Origin: Pseudomonadota bacterium | Lineage (GTDB): Bacteria; Pseudomonadota; Alphaproteobacteria; Acetobacterales; Acetobacteraceae | Length of the DNA: 20,227 nt | Reading direction: 5' to 3' | Assembly (NCBI GenBank): GCA_023424475.1 | Contig: JAFADX010000298.1 | Location: 1 to 20,227, forward strand | In this document: positions 1 through 6,698 of the stretch, piece by piece | Layout of the letters: each line of letters opens with the position of its first letter | How positions within the stretch are numbered: position 1 is the stretch's first letter | Position numbers and translations under genes: made by a program | The notes under the pieces: generated by a model | Databases searched by the model: none | Told to the model about the DNA's origin: nothing | What the model saw: only the letters and a program-made list of their open reading frames with translations

Positions 1-1400
1 GTGCAGTCCGGACCGGAGGCGGCGCCGACGATGGCGGCCTGCGCCACCGCGGGGTGGGCGAGCAGGAAGGTCTCGGCGGCCGTCCGCCCGGCATCGGCTT
101 CGGGCGGAGGGGCGGCGCTGATGCAGCCATGCCTGTCGGCGATGCCGGGGATGCCGGTCAGGTGCCACTCTCCCCGCCGCGTGGCGCGCGTCGCCGCGGG
201 ATCGTTCCAGTAGCCGAGGAAGAGGCCGGGGTCGGAGCGCAGCACCGCGATCTCCCCGATCGTGCCGGGGGTGGTCTCGAGGCCCTGGGCATCGATCACC
301 GCGACGTCGCGGCCCGGCGCGGCATGGCCCAGTTGCCAGGCGCGCGCCGCCGTGCCGGGCGTCGAGGCGCAGAGCACGAGGCCGCATTCCGGGCGTGCGA
401 GGCAATCCCGCACCGGCACGCCCAGCGTGCTGCCGGCCCAATCGATGACATCCTGGCCCAGCGCGCCGCCGGCGGTGGCGAGGCTGCGCAGTCGCAGGCC
501 CGGGGGCAGGGCCTCCCGCCCCGCCTCGCGCAGCAGGCGCAGCGAAGCGGGGGAGAGAGCGAGGTTCCGTACCCCCTCCCGTGCCGCCAGGGCCATCGCC
601 CGTACGGGGTCGAAGCCCGGCATGGCGTGTGCGAGGAGCGGCACCCCGAGGGCGAGGAGCGGCACCCCGAGGGCGAGCGCCGGCAGCACCGTGTCGAGCC
701 AGGTGCCGCCCGCCGCCCAATCCATGTCGGTCCAGAGCAGGTCGTCCGCCTGCGGCAGCCCGCCATGCAGCAGGGCGAAGCCGGGCAGCTGCGCGGCCGG
801 TGCCCGGTGCGCATGGACCACGCCGCGGCCATGGCCGGTCGCCGCCGTGCCGTAGAGGATGAGCGCCGGATCCTCGGACGAGACCAGGGCCGGCGGTGCC
901 GCGTCGGTGGCCTGCTGCGCTTCCTCCCAGAGCGGGAGCGCGATGGGCGAGGGCTGGCCGGTCGAGAGGATGAAGCGCAGATCCGGCAGGCCGGGGCGGA
1001 TGCCTTCCATGGCCGCGAGGCCGGTATCGTCGGTGAGCAGGGCCACCGCGCCGCTGTCGCGCAGCCGATAGGCGAGGGCGGCATGGCGGAGGGCGTGGCC
1101 GAGCGGCACCGCGACGCCGCCGGCCCGCAGCACGGCAAGCAGGGCGATCACGGCCTCGGGCCCCTGGCCGAACAGCGTCGCCACCCGGTCGCCGCGCTTC
1201 ACGCCATAGCCGCGCAGGACCTCGGCGACGCGGGCGGAGGTCGACCGGAGGGCATCGTAGGTGACGCGCTCGCTGGCGCCGTCGGCCCGGCGGTGCAGCA
1301 GGGCGAGGCGGCCGGTGCCGCCGGCCCAGCGGTCGCAGCAGGCTTCGGCGATGCCCGCGGCGGGCGTCGCGCCACCGAGCCCCTGGGGCTGGGCGTTCAT
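1..1400 (-). CDS. Divergent AMP-binding acyl-CoA ligase-like protein (3' end outside window)
   Basis: The reading frame from ATG 1400 has the overall plan of the ANL superfamily (acyl-CoA synthetases that adenylate a carboxylate and pass it to CoA) and runs off the left edge after about 466 residues. Recognisable parts are an N-terminal RVTYDALRSTSARVAEVLRG stretch, RGDRVATLFGQGPEAVIALL, a P-loop region near residues 184-193, APGRDVAVID and GTIGEIAVLRSDPGLFLGYW, and HPAVAQAAIVGAASG at the edge. Key motifs are eroded. The P-loop reads GTAATGHGRG where TSGTTGxPKG is usual, the YGxTE motif reads LARPE, TGD reads TGI, and the hinge motif GRxDDxIK is missing. No frameshift is visible, so it is read as coding but possibly inactive or specialised. 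An in-frame GTG 24 bases upstream is an alternative start. No strong ribosome binding site precedes either start. Confidence 0.8.
   Translation of the reverse strand, partial: MNAQPQGLGGATPAAGIAEACCDRWAGGTGRLALLHRRADGASERVTYDALRSTSARVAEVLRGYGVKRGDRVATLFGQGPEAVIALLAVLRAGGVAVPLGHALRHAALAYRLRDSGAVALLTDDTGLAAMEGIRPGLPDLRFILSTGQPSPIALPLWEEAQQATDAAPPALVSSEDPALILYGTAATGHGRGVVHAHRAPAAQLPGFALLHGGLPQADDLLWTDMDWAAGGTWLDTVLPALALGVPLLALGVPLLAHAMPGFDPVRAMALAAREGVRNLALSPASLRLLREAGREALPPGLRLRSLATAGGALGQDVIDWAGSTLGVPVRDCLARPECGLVLCASTPGTAARAWQLGHAAPGRDVAVIDAQGLETTPGTIGEIAVLRSDPGLFLGYWNDPAATRATRRGEWHLTGIPGIADRHGCISAAPPPEADAGRTAAETFLLAHPAVAQAAIVGAASGPDC
631..672. repeat. Perfect 21-bp tandem duplication inside the ligase-like gene
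   Basis: The unit at 631-651 is repeated exactly at 652-672. It is in frame and adds a second copy of the seven-residue unit LALGVPL to the protein (LALGVPLLALGVPLLA). The two copies are identical, which points to recent slippage. The unit lies between the P-loop and the LARPE region. Confidence 0.95.
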
Positions 1401-2038
1401 GGCGTGGCCCGGTGCCCGGGGCACCGGCAGGGCGACGTCGCCGCGCCGGGGGGAGCGCGCATCATCCTTGGACCTGTCCTTGCCGACCGGCGCGGCGATG
1501 TCGTTTCGCCGAACCGGCCCCTGCTGGTTTGGCCCCCGCTCATGGGGGACCGATGTGATTCACAAGATGACAAATAAAATTATCGTGCAAGGGACGAATT
1601 AGGCTGCAATCACGGGAAAATGCGTGACATGCTCGCCCATATTGCCAATCTCTGCTGAATATCGCGTTAAGACAGATACGAAAAGAATTATACAATACTT
1701 AAAGTGGTGCCCGGATACTCGGCAACGACCGATGGCATCGATGCGGGCACCCATGACAACCACCGGGCGCGGCGCAACGGAACCTGCCTGAAGCACGGTC
1801 TTCATGTGCACGCCCGGCGTGTGATCCGCCTGTCGCGGATCGCGCTTCCGCGAGGAACGATCACGCAATGGTGAGTCTTCGGTGCAACACATGGCCGGAA
1901 ACTCGCCTTCGGGGCGCAGCGGTCTCACGAAGGAGTGTCCAAGTCGCGACCCGGTGCGCATTCTCCGCCTCCGTGGGCGTGGCGGCGTTGGGGGATGCCG
2001 GCACGCCCGTCAGCATCAGGATGTTGGGGGACACCCGG
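1401..2038. other. Gene-free, partly AT-rich intergenic region
   Basis: No recognisable gene lies in these 638 bases. Next to the ligase-like start is an 8-bp inverted repeat CCGGTGCC/GGCACCGG (1409-1427, 3-base centre) that could fold in the leader. About 1555-1720 is strikingly AT-rich for this replicon. On the minus strand it holds TTGCAG-N19-GATAAT, a possible promoter for the ligase-like gene. On the plus strand it holds TTAAGA-N18-TACAAT (1667-1696). Reading frames through 1599-1961 match no family I know and use atypical codons. Confidence 0.5.
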
Positions 2039-2242
2039 ATGAACCATGTCGTAGATCGAAATCTCTTCCGGGCAGATGCCGCCGCACCGCTGGACCAGGC
2101 AGGGCCGGCCGCCGATCCGCTGCGCAATGTCGCCGCCGCGGTCGAGGCCAACCTCGCTTTGGCCCATGAGCAGGGCCGCGCGGACCAGGTGAAGCTGCTG
2201 CATGCGGTGCTCGGGCTGCTCGGCGCCGCGCGGCCTCACTGA
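2039..2242 (+). CDS. Small hypothetical protein, 67 aa
   Basis: A short frame starting MNHVVDRNLFRADAAAPLDQ and ending in a helical tail (VKLLHAVLGLLGAARPH). I do not recognise a family. Coding support comes from a purine-rich GGGGGA 7 bases before the ATG, strong GC preference at third codon positions in the second half, and its position ending exactly before a repeated intergenic element. An in-frame ATG six codons upstream (MLGDTRMN) is an alternative start. The composition suggests a soluble, Ala/Leu-rich helical protein without a signal peptide or membrane segment. It converges with pdeM. Confidence 0.45.
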   Translation: MNHVVDRNLFRADAAAPLDQAGPAADPLRNVAAAVEANLALAHEQGRADQVKLLHAVLGLLGAARPH

Positions 2243-2243
2243 C

Positions 2244-2320
2244 GCCAGGCGGACGAAGGTCCGGCCTGCGGCCCGCCCGGGATGAGGCGCCCGAAGGTGA
2301 AGCCTCCGGGCGCCCGGCAT
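2244..2320. repeat. Two-hairpin intergenic repeat, copy A
   Basis: About 77 bases starting one base after the preceding stop codon and related to the element at 11558-11634. The first 31 bases differ at only four positions, all A/G changes. The 3' end, around AGGTGAAGCC and GGGCGCC, is also shared. The first half folds as a GGAC-GAAG-GTCC hairpin; the second as an 11 of 12 bp stem, 2286-2297 with 2303-2314, around the loop TGAAG. The outer ends are imperfect inverted repeats (GCCAGGCG against CGCCCGGC). It sits between convergent gene ends. Confidence 0.75.
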
Positions 2321-2341
2321 GATCCGCCCGGGCGCCCGGCA
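2286..2341. terminator. Hairpin cluster between convergent genes, possible bidirectional terminator
   Basis: Besides the 2286-2314 stem-loop, the 14-bp sequence CCGGGCGCCCGGCA occurs twice (2306-2319 and 2328-2341). Each copy contains a perfect 12-bp palindrome CCGGGCGCCCGG. The second copy ends three bases from the pdeM stop codon. No T-run follows, so intrinsic termination is only a possibility; Rho-dependent ends or RNA 3' protection would also fit. Confidence 0.4.
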
Positions 2342-2344
2342 AGG

Positions 2345-3061
2345 CTACTCCGCCAGAGGAAGCAGGCCCTGCGCGGCCTCCACGTGCCGGCGCCGGCGCG
2401 GCGGCAGCGGGAAGGAGAAGACCTGCGCGCCGCCGAGCAGGAAGACCCGCCCGCCGCGCGGGAAGAGCGAGCCGACGACCGGATCCTCGACGCCCAGCCC
2501 GCCGGTATAGGCGCCAAAGGCCGGCATTAGCAGCCGCCGCCCGTCCGAGACGAAGCAGGCGCGGCAGACCCCGCCCGCCCGCGTCGGCGCCGTGGCTTTC
2601 GGGTGCAGGTGGCCGGCGACCTCGCCCGGCGCGGATGCGGCGGGGAGGTGCCGGAAGACGAGCGGCCCCTCGGCCAGTTCCGCCACCGCGAGGCCCGGCA
2701 GCCCGGCCGGCGCCGCCGGATCGTGGTTGCCGGCGACCCAGACCGCCTCCGTCCCCGCGAGAAGGTGCAGCAGCGCCGCCCTGTCCTGCGGCGCCATGCG
2801 GGCGGCGCCCGCGTCGTCATGGAAGCTGTCGCCGAGGAAGACGACGCGCTCCGGGCGGTAGCGGCGCAGCAGGGGCGCGAGCCGCGCGATCGTCTCCCGG
2901 GAATCGTAGGGCGGCACCAGCCGCCCGCGGGCGGCGAAGGCGCTGCCCTTCTCGAAGTGCAGGTCGGCGACGCAGAGCAGCCGCCGCGCCGGCCAGTGCA
3001 TCGCGCCCGCGGGGTCGAGCATCAGGCGCTCGCCGGCGATGTGGATGGGGGCGGCGCTCAT
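2345..3061 (-). CDS. pdeM: Ligase-associated DNA damage response endonuclease PdeM
   Basis: A 238-residue calcineurin-like metallophosphoesterase. Metal-binding motifs appear in family order: VADLHFEKGSA (D33, H35), FLGDSFHD (G77-D78), AGNHD (111-114) and GHLH (150-153). PdeM proteins are Mn-dependent phosphodiesterases acting on DNA and are encoded with an Lhr-type helicase, an SNM1-type exonuclease and an ATP-dependent ligase, exactly the set found here. The ATG overlaps the helicase stop as ATGA, so the two are probably translationally coupled, with PdeM last in the minus-strand pair. Length is normal for the family and no key residue is missing. There is no signal peptide, so it is cytoplasmic. 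The hairpin cluster just past its stop may end the transcript. Confidence 0.95.
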   Translation of the reverse strand: MSAAPIHIAGERLMLDPAGAMHWPARRLLCVADLHFEKGSAFAARGRLVPPYDSRETIARLAPLLRRYRPERVVFLGDSFHDDAGAARMAPQDRAALLHLLAGTEAVWVAGNHDPAAPAGLPGLAVAELAEGPLVFRHLPAASAPGEVAGHLHPKATAPTRAGGVCRACFVSDGRRLLMPAFGAYTGGLGVEDPVVGSLFPRGGRVFLLGGAQVFSFPLPPRRRRHVEAAQGLLPLAE

Positions 3062-5604
3062 GCCCCGGTCACCGCCCGGGGCGCGCTGCGGATATGCCGT
3101 CCGCCCCGGCGGCGGTCGCGCGCCTTGGCGCGGGCGACGGAGGTGCCGCGGACCGGGACCGATTCCGTCACCTCGGCCAGCGTCTCGCTGAAATGCTCGG
3201 CGCCATCGGTCGCTTCCTCGACCAGGGCGGCCGCCTCGGCGAGCAGCGCGTCCTCCGCGCCGCCGGCCACCCATTCGCGGCCTTCCTCGATCAGCGCGGG
3301 CACGGCGAGCGGCGAGACCTGCCTGAGCGGCCGGTGCCGGATGCGGCCCTGGATGCGCGCGAGCAGCGTCGCGATGCGGGCGATGTCGGTCAGGCCCTGC
3401 GCGGCCTCGGCGCGCGTCGCGCGCAGCAGGATGTGGTCGGGCTGGTGGCGGCGGAGCACGTCGTAGATCAGGCCCGAATTCATCGTCATCTGGCGGCCGG
3501 ATTTCTCTGCGCCGGGGTGGGTCTTCTCGATCAGGCCGGCGATCGTCGCGATGTTGCGGAAGGTCCGCCGCAGCATCGAGGATTCGGCCAGCCATTCCTC
3601 CATCTCGTCGCCCAGGATGTCCTCGGTGAACAGCGCGGCGACGTCCTTCGGCTCGAAGGCGGACCAGATGGCGAGCACGTAGTCGGTGCCGACATAGCCG
3701 AGCGGCGCCATGCCGAGCCTTTCCATCCGCTTCGTCACCAGCATCCCGAGCGTCTGGTGCGCGAGCTTGCCCTCGAAGGTGTAGGCGACGAGGAACCACC
3801 GGCCGCCGCGCGGGAAGGTCTCGACCAGCAGCCCGTCGCGCGGGGGCAGTTCCGACTTCAGCCGCTGCAGCCGCAGCCATTCCCGCACCGGCTCGGGCAG
3901 GTGCCGCCAGCGGCGCGGGTCGTGCAGGATCGCCCGCACGCGGGCGGCGAGGTAGGTCGTCAGCGGCATCCGGCTGCCGCCATAGACCGGCACGCGGGGC
4001 TCGCCCTCGCCGCCGCGGGAAACGACGATGGCCGCCGGATCGAGCCGCTCGTAGCGCAGCACCTGGCCGCCGAAGAGGAAGCAGTCGCCCGGTTCCAGCG
4101 TCGAGACGAAATACTCCTCCACCTCGCCCAGCACGCCGCCGCCGCGCAGGCGCACCTTGAGCAGCGGCTGCTCGACGATGGTGCCGAGGTTCATGCGCAA
4201 CTGCCGCGCCGCCGCCTGGCCGCGGATGTGCAGCAGCCCCTCCGCGTCGCGGAACAGGCGGCGGAAGCGGTCATAGGCGGCGAGCGCGTAGCCGCCATCC
4301 TCGACGAAGCCGACCACGTCGTCGAAGTCGCGGCGGGTCAATGCCGCATAGGGGCCGGCGCGCGTCACCTCGGCATGGAGGTCGTCGGGCCGGAAGGGCG
4401 CGCTGCACGCCATGGCCAGCACGTGCTGCGCCAGCACGTCGAGGCCGCCGGGGCGCGGCGGCTCCCCGTCGAGGTCGCCCGCTTCCACCGCTTCCGTCGC
4501 GGCGATGCATTCCACCACCTCGAAGCGGTTGGAGGGCACCAGCACGGCGCGCGACGGCTCGTCCATCCGGTGGTTGGCGCGGCCCACCCGCTGCAGCAGG
4601 CGGGAGACGCCCTTGGGCGCGCCGACCTGGATCACCTGGTCCACGTTGCCCCAGTCGATGCCAAGGTCGAGCGAGGCCGTCGCCACCACGGCGCGCAGCC
4701 GCCCCTCGGCCATCGCGGCCTCGACCTTGCGGCGCAGCCCGATCTCCAGGCTGCCGTGGTGCATGGCGATGGGCAGAGCGGCCTCGTTCAGCCGCCACAG
4801 GGCTGCGAAGATCAGTTCCGCCTGGGCGCGGGTGTTGACGAAGACGATGGTGACGCGCGCCGCCTCGATGCGGCGGTAGATCTCGGGCGCCGAAGCCAGG
4901 CCCATATGCCCGCCCCAGGGCAGGTGGCCCTCCGGCAGTTGCAGCTCGAAGACCGGCGCGGCGCCGCCCTTCGTCTGGACGAGCCGCACATCCCCGGCCC
5001 GTGCGGTCGGGGAAAGCCAGGCGCGCAGCGGGTCCGGATGCGCGACGGTGGCCGAGAGCCCCACCCGCCGCGCGCCCGGCGCCAGCGTCGCGAGCCGGCT
5101 CATGCACAGCGCGAGCTGATCGCCGCGCTTGGTGCCGGCCAGCGCATGCGCCTCGTCCACCACGATGGCCGAGAGCCCCGCGAACATCGCGGGCGCATCG
5201 GGCAGGGAGAGCAGCAGGGTCAGGCTCTCGGGCGTGGTCAGCAGCAGGTTGGGCGGCTGTTCGCGCTGGCGCTGGCGGCGGTTGACCGGGGTGTCGCCGG
5301 TGCGGGTCTCGATGCGGATCGGAAGGCCCATCTCCTCGACCGGCGCGGTGAGGTTGCGCGCGATGTCCACCGCAAGCGCCTTGAGCGGGGAGATGTAGAG
5401 GGTGTGCAGCCCCTCCCGCGGCGCCTGCGCGAGATCGACCAGGGAAGGCAGGAACCCGGCCAGCGTCTTGCCGCCCCCGGTGGGCGCCAGCAGCAGGACG
5501 TGCTCGCCCCGGGCCGCCGCGTCCAGCAGCGCCATCTGGTGCGGTCGCGGCGTCCAGCCGCGCCCGGCGAACCAGCCGGCGAAAGGTTCTGGCAATGTTC
5601 TCAT
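3058..5604 (-). CDS. Ligase-associated DEXH-box helicase (Lhr-Core type)
   Basis: An 848-residue superfamily 2 helicase. Visible motifs are Walker A APTGGGKT (40-47), DEAH (150-153), motif III LSAT (183-186), and ATASLDLGIDWGNVDQVIQ followed by QRVGRANHR (motifs V and VI). The C-terminal half is the Lhr-type winged-helix/beta-barrel extension. Family members are ATP-driven 3'-to-5' DNA translocases that unwind RNA:DNA hybrids, and this short form accompanies PdeM, the SNM1-like exonuclease and the ligase. It starts 47 bases from the divergent exonuclease start. A candidate LexA box lies across its first codons, so transcription probably begins just upstream, perhaps near-leaderless. The protein looks complete. 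A long antisense frame here is a GC artefact. Confidence 0.95.
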   Translation of the reverse strand: MRTLPEPFAGWFAGRGWTPRPHQMALLDAAARGEHVLLLAPTGGGKTLAGFLPSLVDLAQAPREGLHTLYISPLKALAVDIARNLTAPVEEMGLPIRIETRTGDTPVNRRQRQREQPPNLLLTTPESLTLLLSLPDAPAMFAGLSAIVVDEAHALAGTKRGDQLALCMSRLATLAPGARRVGLSATVAHPDPLRAWLSPTARAGDVRLVQTKGGAAPVFELQLPEGHLPWGGHMGLASAPEIYRRIEAARVTIVFVNTRAQAELIFAALWRLNEAALPIAMHHGSLEIGLRRKVEAAMAEGRLRAVVATASLDLGIDWGNVDQVIQVGAPKGVSRLLQRVGRANHRMDEPSRAVLVPSNRFEVVECIAATEAVEAGDLDGEPPRPGGLDVLAQHVLAMACSAPFRPDDLHAEVTRAGPYAALTRRDFDDVVGFVEDGGYALAAYDRFRRLFRDAEGLLHIRGQAAARQLRMNLGTIVEQPLLKVRLRGGGVLGEVEEYFVSTLEPGDCFLFGGQVLRYERLDPAAIVVSRGGEGEPRVPVYGGSRMPLTTYLAARVRAILHDPRRWRHLPEPVREWLRLQRLKSELPPRDGLLVETFPRGGRWFLVAYTFEGKLAHQTLGMLVTKRMERLGMAPLGYVGTDYVLAIWSAFEPKDVAALFTEDILGDEMEEWLAESSMLRRTFRNIATIAGLIEKTHPGAEKSGRQMTMNSGLIYDVLRRHQPDHILLRATRAEAAQGLTDIARIATLLARIQGRIRHRPLRQVSPLAVPALIEEGREWVAGGAEDALLAEAAALVEEATDGAEHFSETLAEVTESVPVRGTSVARAKARDRRRGGRHIRSAPRAVTGA
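5586..5600. promoter_or_regulatory. Candidate LexA (SOS) box at the divergent DNA repair promoter
   Basis: GTTCTGGCAATGTTC matches exactly the alphaproteobacterial LexA operator, a direct repeat GTTC-N7-GTTC. It lies 51 bases upstream of the exonuclease ATG and overlaps codons 2-6 of the helicase, so LexA bound here could block both divergent transcripts. I saw no second GTTC-N7-GTTC in the window. The site is seen in sequence; regulation by LexA is inferred. Confidence 0.65.
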
Positions 5605-5651
5605 CCGCAGGCCAATATGCCGACGGTTTCCCCCGGCGGGAAGCCGCCCAT

Positions 5652-6698
5652 ATGCGCCCCGTGAACGCCCCGCACCCCGAGACCTGGCTGAAGGTCACCC
5701 CCGCCGGCCTGCACTGCGAGCCGGGCGGCTTCTTCGTCGACCCGACCCGCGCGGTGGACCGCGCGGTGATCAGCCATGGCCATTCCGACCATGCCCGGCC
5801 GGGCCATGCCCATGTCCTGGCGACGCGGGAGACGCTCGCCATCATGACCGCCCGGATGGGGGAGGGCCGGGCCGGCCTGGCGCAGCAGGCCCTGCGCTAC
5901 GGGGAGGTGCTGGAGGTCAACGGCGTCCGGCTCTGGCTGCGGCCGGCGGGGCATGTGCTCGGGGCGGCGCAGGTCTGCATGGAATGGCGGGGCAGCCGGG
6001 CCGTGGTCTCGGGCGACTACAAGCGCCGGCGCGACCCGACCGCGGCCGGCTTCGAGGTCGAGCCCTGCGACGTCTTCGTCACCGAGGCGACCTTCGCCCT
6101 GCCGGTCTTCCGCCACCCCGAACCGGAAGCGGAGATCGCCAAGCTGCTGCGCTCGGTCGCGCTGTTCCCGGACCGGACGCATGTCGTCGGCTGCTATTCG
6201 CTCGGCAAGTGCCAGCGGCTGACCGCCATGCTGCGCCAGGCGGGCTGGGACCGGCCGGTCCATCTGCACGGCGCGCATGTCGCGCTGTGCCGGACCTATG
6301 AGGAACTCGGCGTTCCTCTCGGCCCGCTGCGCACCGCGACGGTCGCGAGGAAGGAGGACCTGAAGGGCGCCATCGTGCTGGCGCCGCCCTCGGCGGTCGC
6401 CGATCGCTGGGCACGGCGGCTGGCGGAACCCCTCGCCGCCGTCGCGTCGGGCTGGATGCGGGTGCGCCAGCGCGCCAGGCAGGGTGGGGTGGAACTGCCG
6501 CTCGTCGTCTCCGACCACGCCGACTGGGACGAATTGCTCGCCACCTGCACCGAGGTGCAGGCCCCCGAGATCTGGGTGACGCATGGGCGGGAGGACGCGC
6601 TGATCCATGCGCTCGGCCTGCGCGGCATCCGCGGCCGCGCCCTGCACCTGGTCGGCTTCGGGGAGGAGGAGGAGGCGGGGGAGCCGGCTGCCGCATGA
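5652..6698 (+). CDS. Ligase-associated DNA damage response exonuclease (SNM1/Pso2-like)
   Basis: A 348-residue metallo-beta-lactamase/beta-CASP nuclease. The zinc motif HGHSDH is at residues 42-47, followed by PAGHVLGAAQV and SGDYK, which carry further metal ligands, and a C-terminal VVSDHADW and WVTHGRED region typical of the beta-CASP part. Relatives trim DNA ends from 5' and belong to the four-gene ligase-associated repair set. I chose ATG 5652 (MRPVNAPHPETW) because GGCGGGAAG lies about 8 bases upstream and the homologous domain begins there. An in-frame ATG at 5595 would overlap the divergent helicase start and the SOS box. The 3' end overlaps the ligase start as ATGA, indicating coupling. 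No signal peptide is present. Confidence 0.93.
   Translation: MRPVNAPHPETWLKVTPAGLHCEPGGFFVDPTRAVDRAVISHGHSDHARPGHAHVLATRETLAIMTARMGEGRAGLAQQALRYGEVLEVNGVRLWLRPAGHVLGAAQVCMEWRGSRAVVSGDYKRRRDPTAAGFEVEPCDVFVTEATFALPVFRHPEPEAEIAKLLRSVALFPDRTHVVGCYSLGKCQRLTAMLRQAGWDRPVHLHGAHVALCRTYEELGVPLGPLRTATVARKEDLKGAIVLAPPSAVADRWARRLAEPLAAVASGWMRVRQRARQGGVELPLVVSDHADWDELLATCTEVQAPEIWVTHGREDALIHALGLRGIRGRALHLVGFGEEEEAGEPAAA

Noticed and set aside
54..1577. Plus-strand open frame across the ligase-like gene
   Set aside because: The minus-strand frame shows ordered ANL-family motifs. The plus-strand product is low-complexity Arg/Gly/Ala and runs into the AT-rich region.
1599..1961. Possible 120-residue minus-strand gene in the AT-rich gap
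   Set aside because: No family resemblance, no ribosome-binding site, and composition changes midway, so coding is unsupported.
5595..5651. Earlier ATG for the exonuclease
   Set aside because: It would overlap the divergent helicase start and the SOS box and adds 19 residues without family similarity.
2635..5664. Very long open frame on the plus strand opposite PdeM and the helicase
   Set aside because: It is antisense to two genes with complete catalytic motifs. Its translation is rich in Arg, Gly, Ala and His with no domain, as expected from GC-rich third positions.
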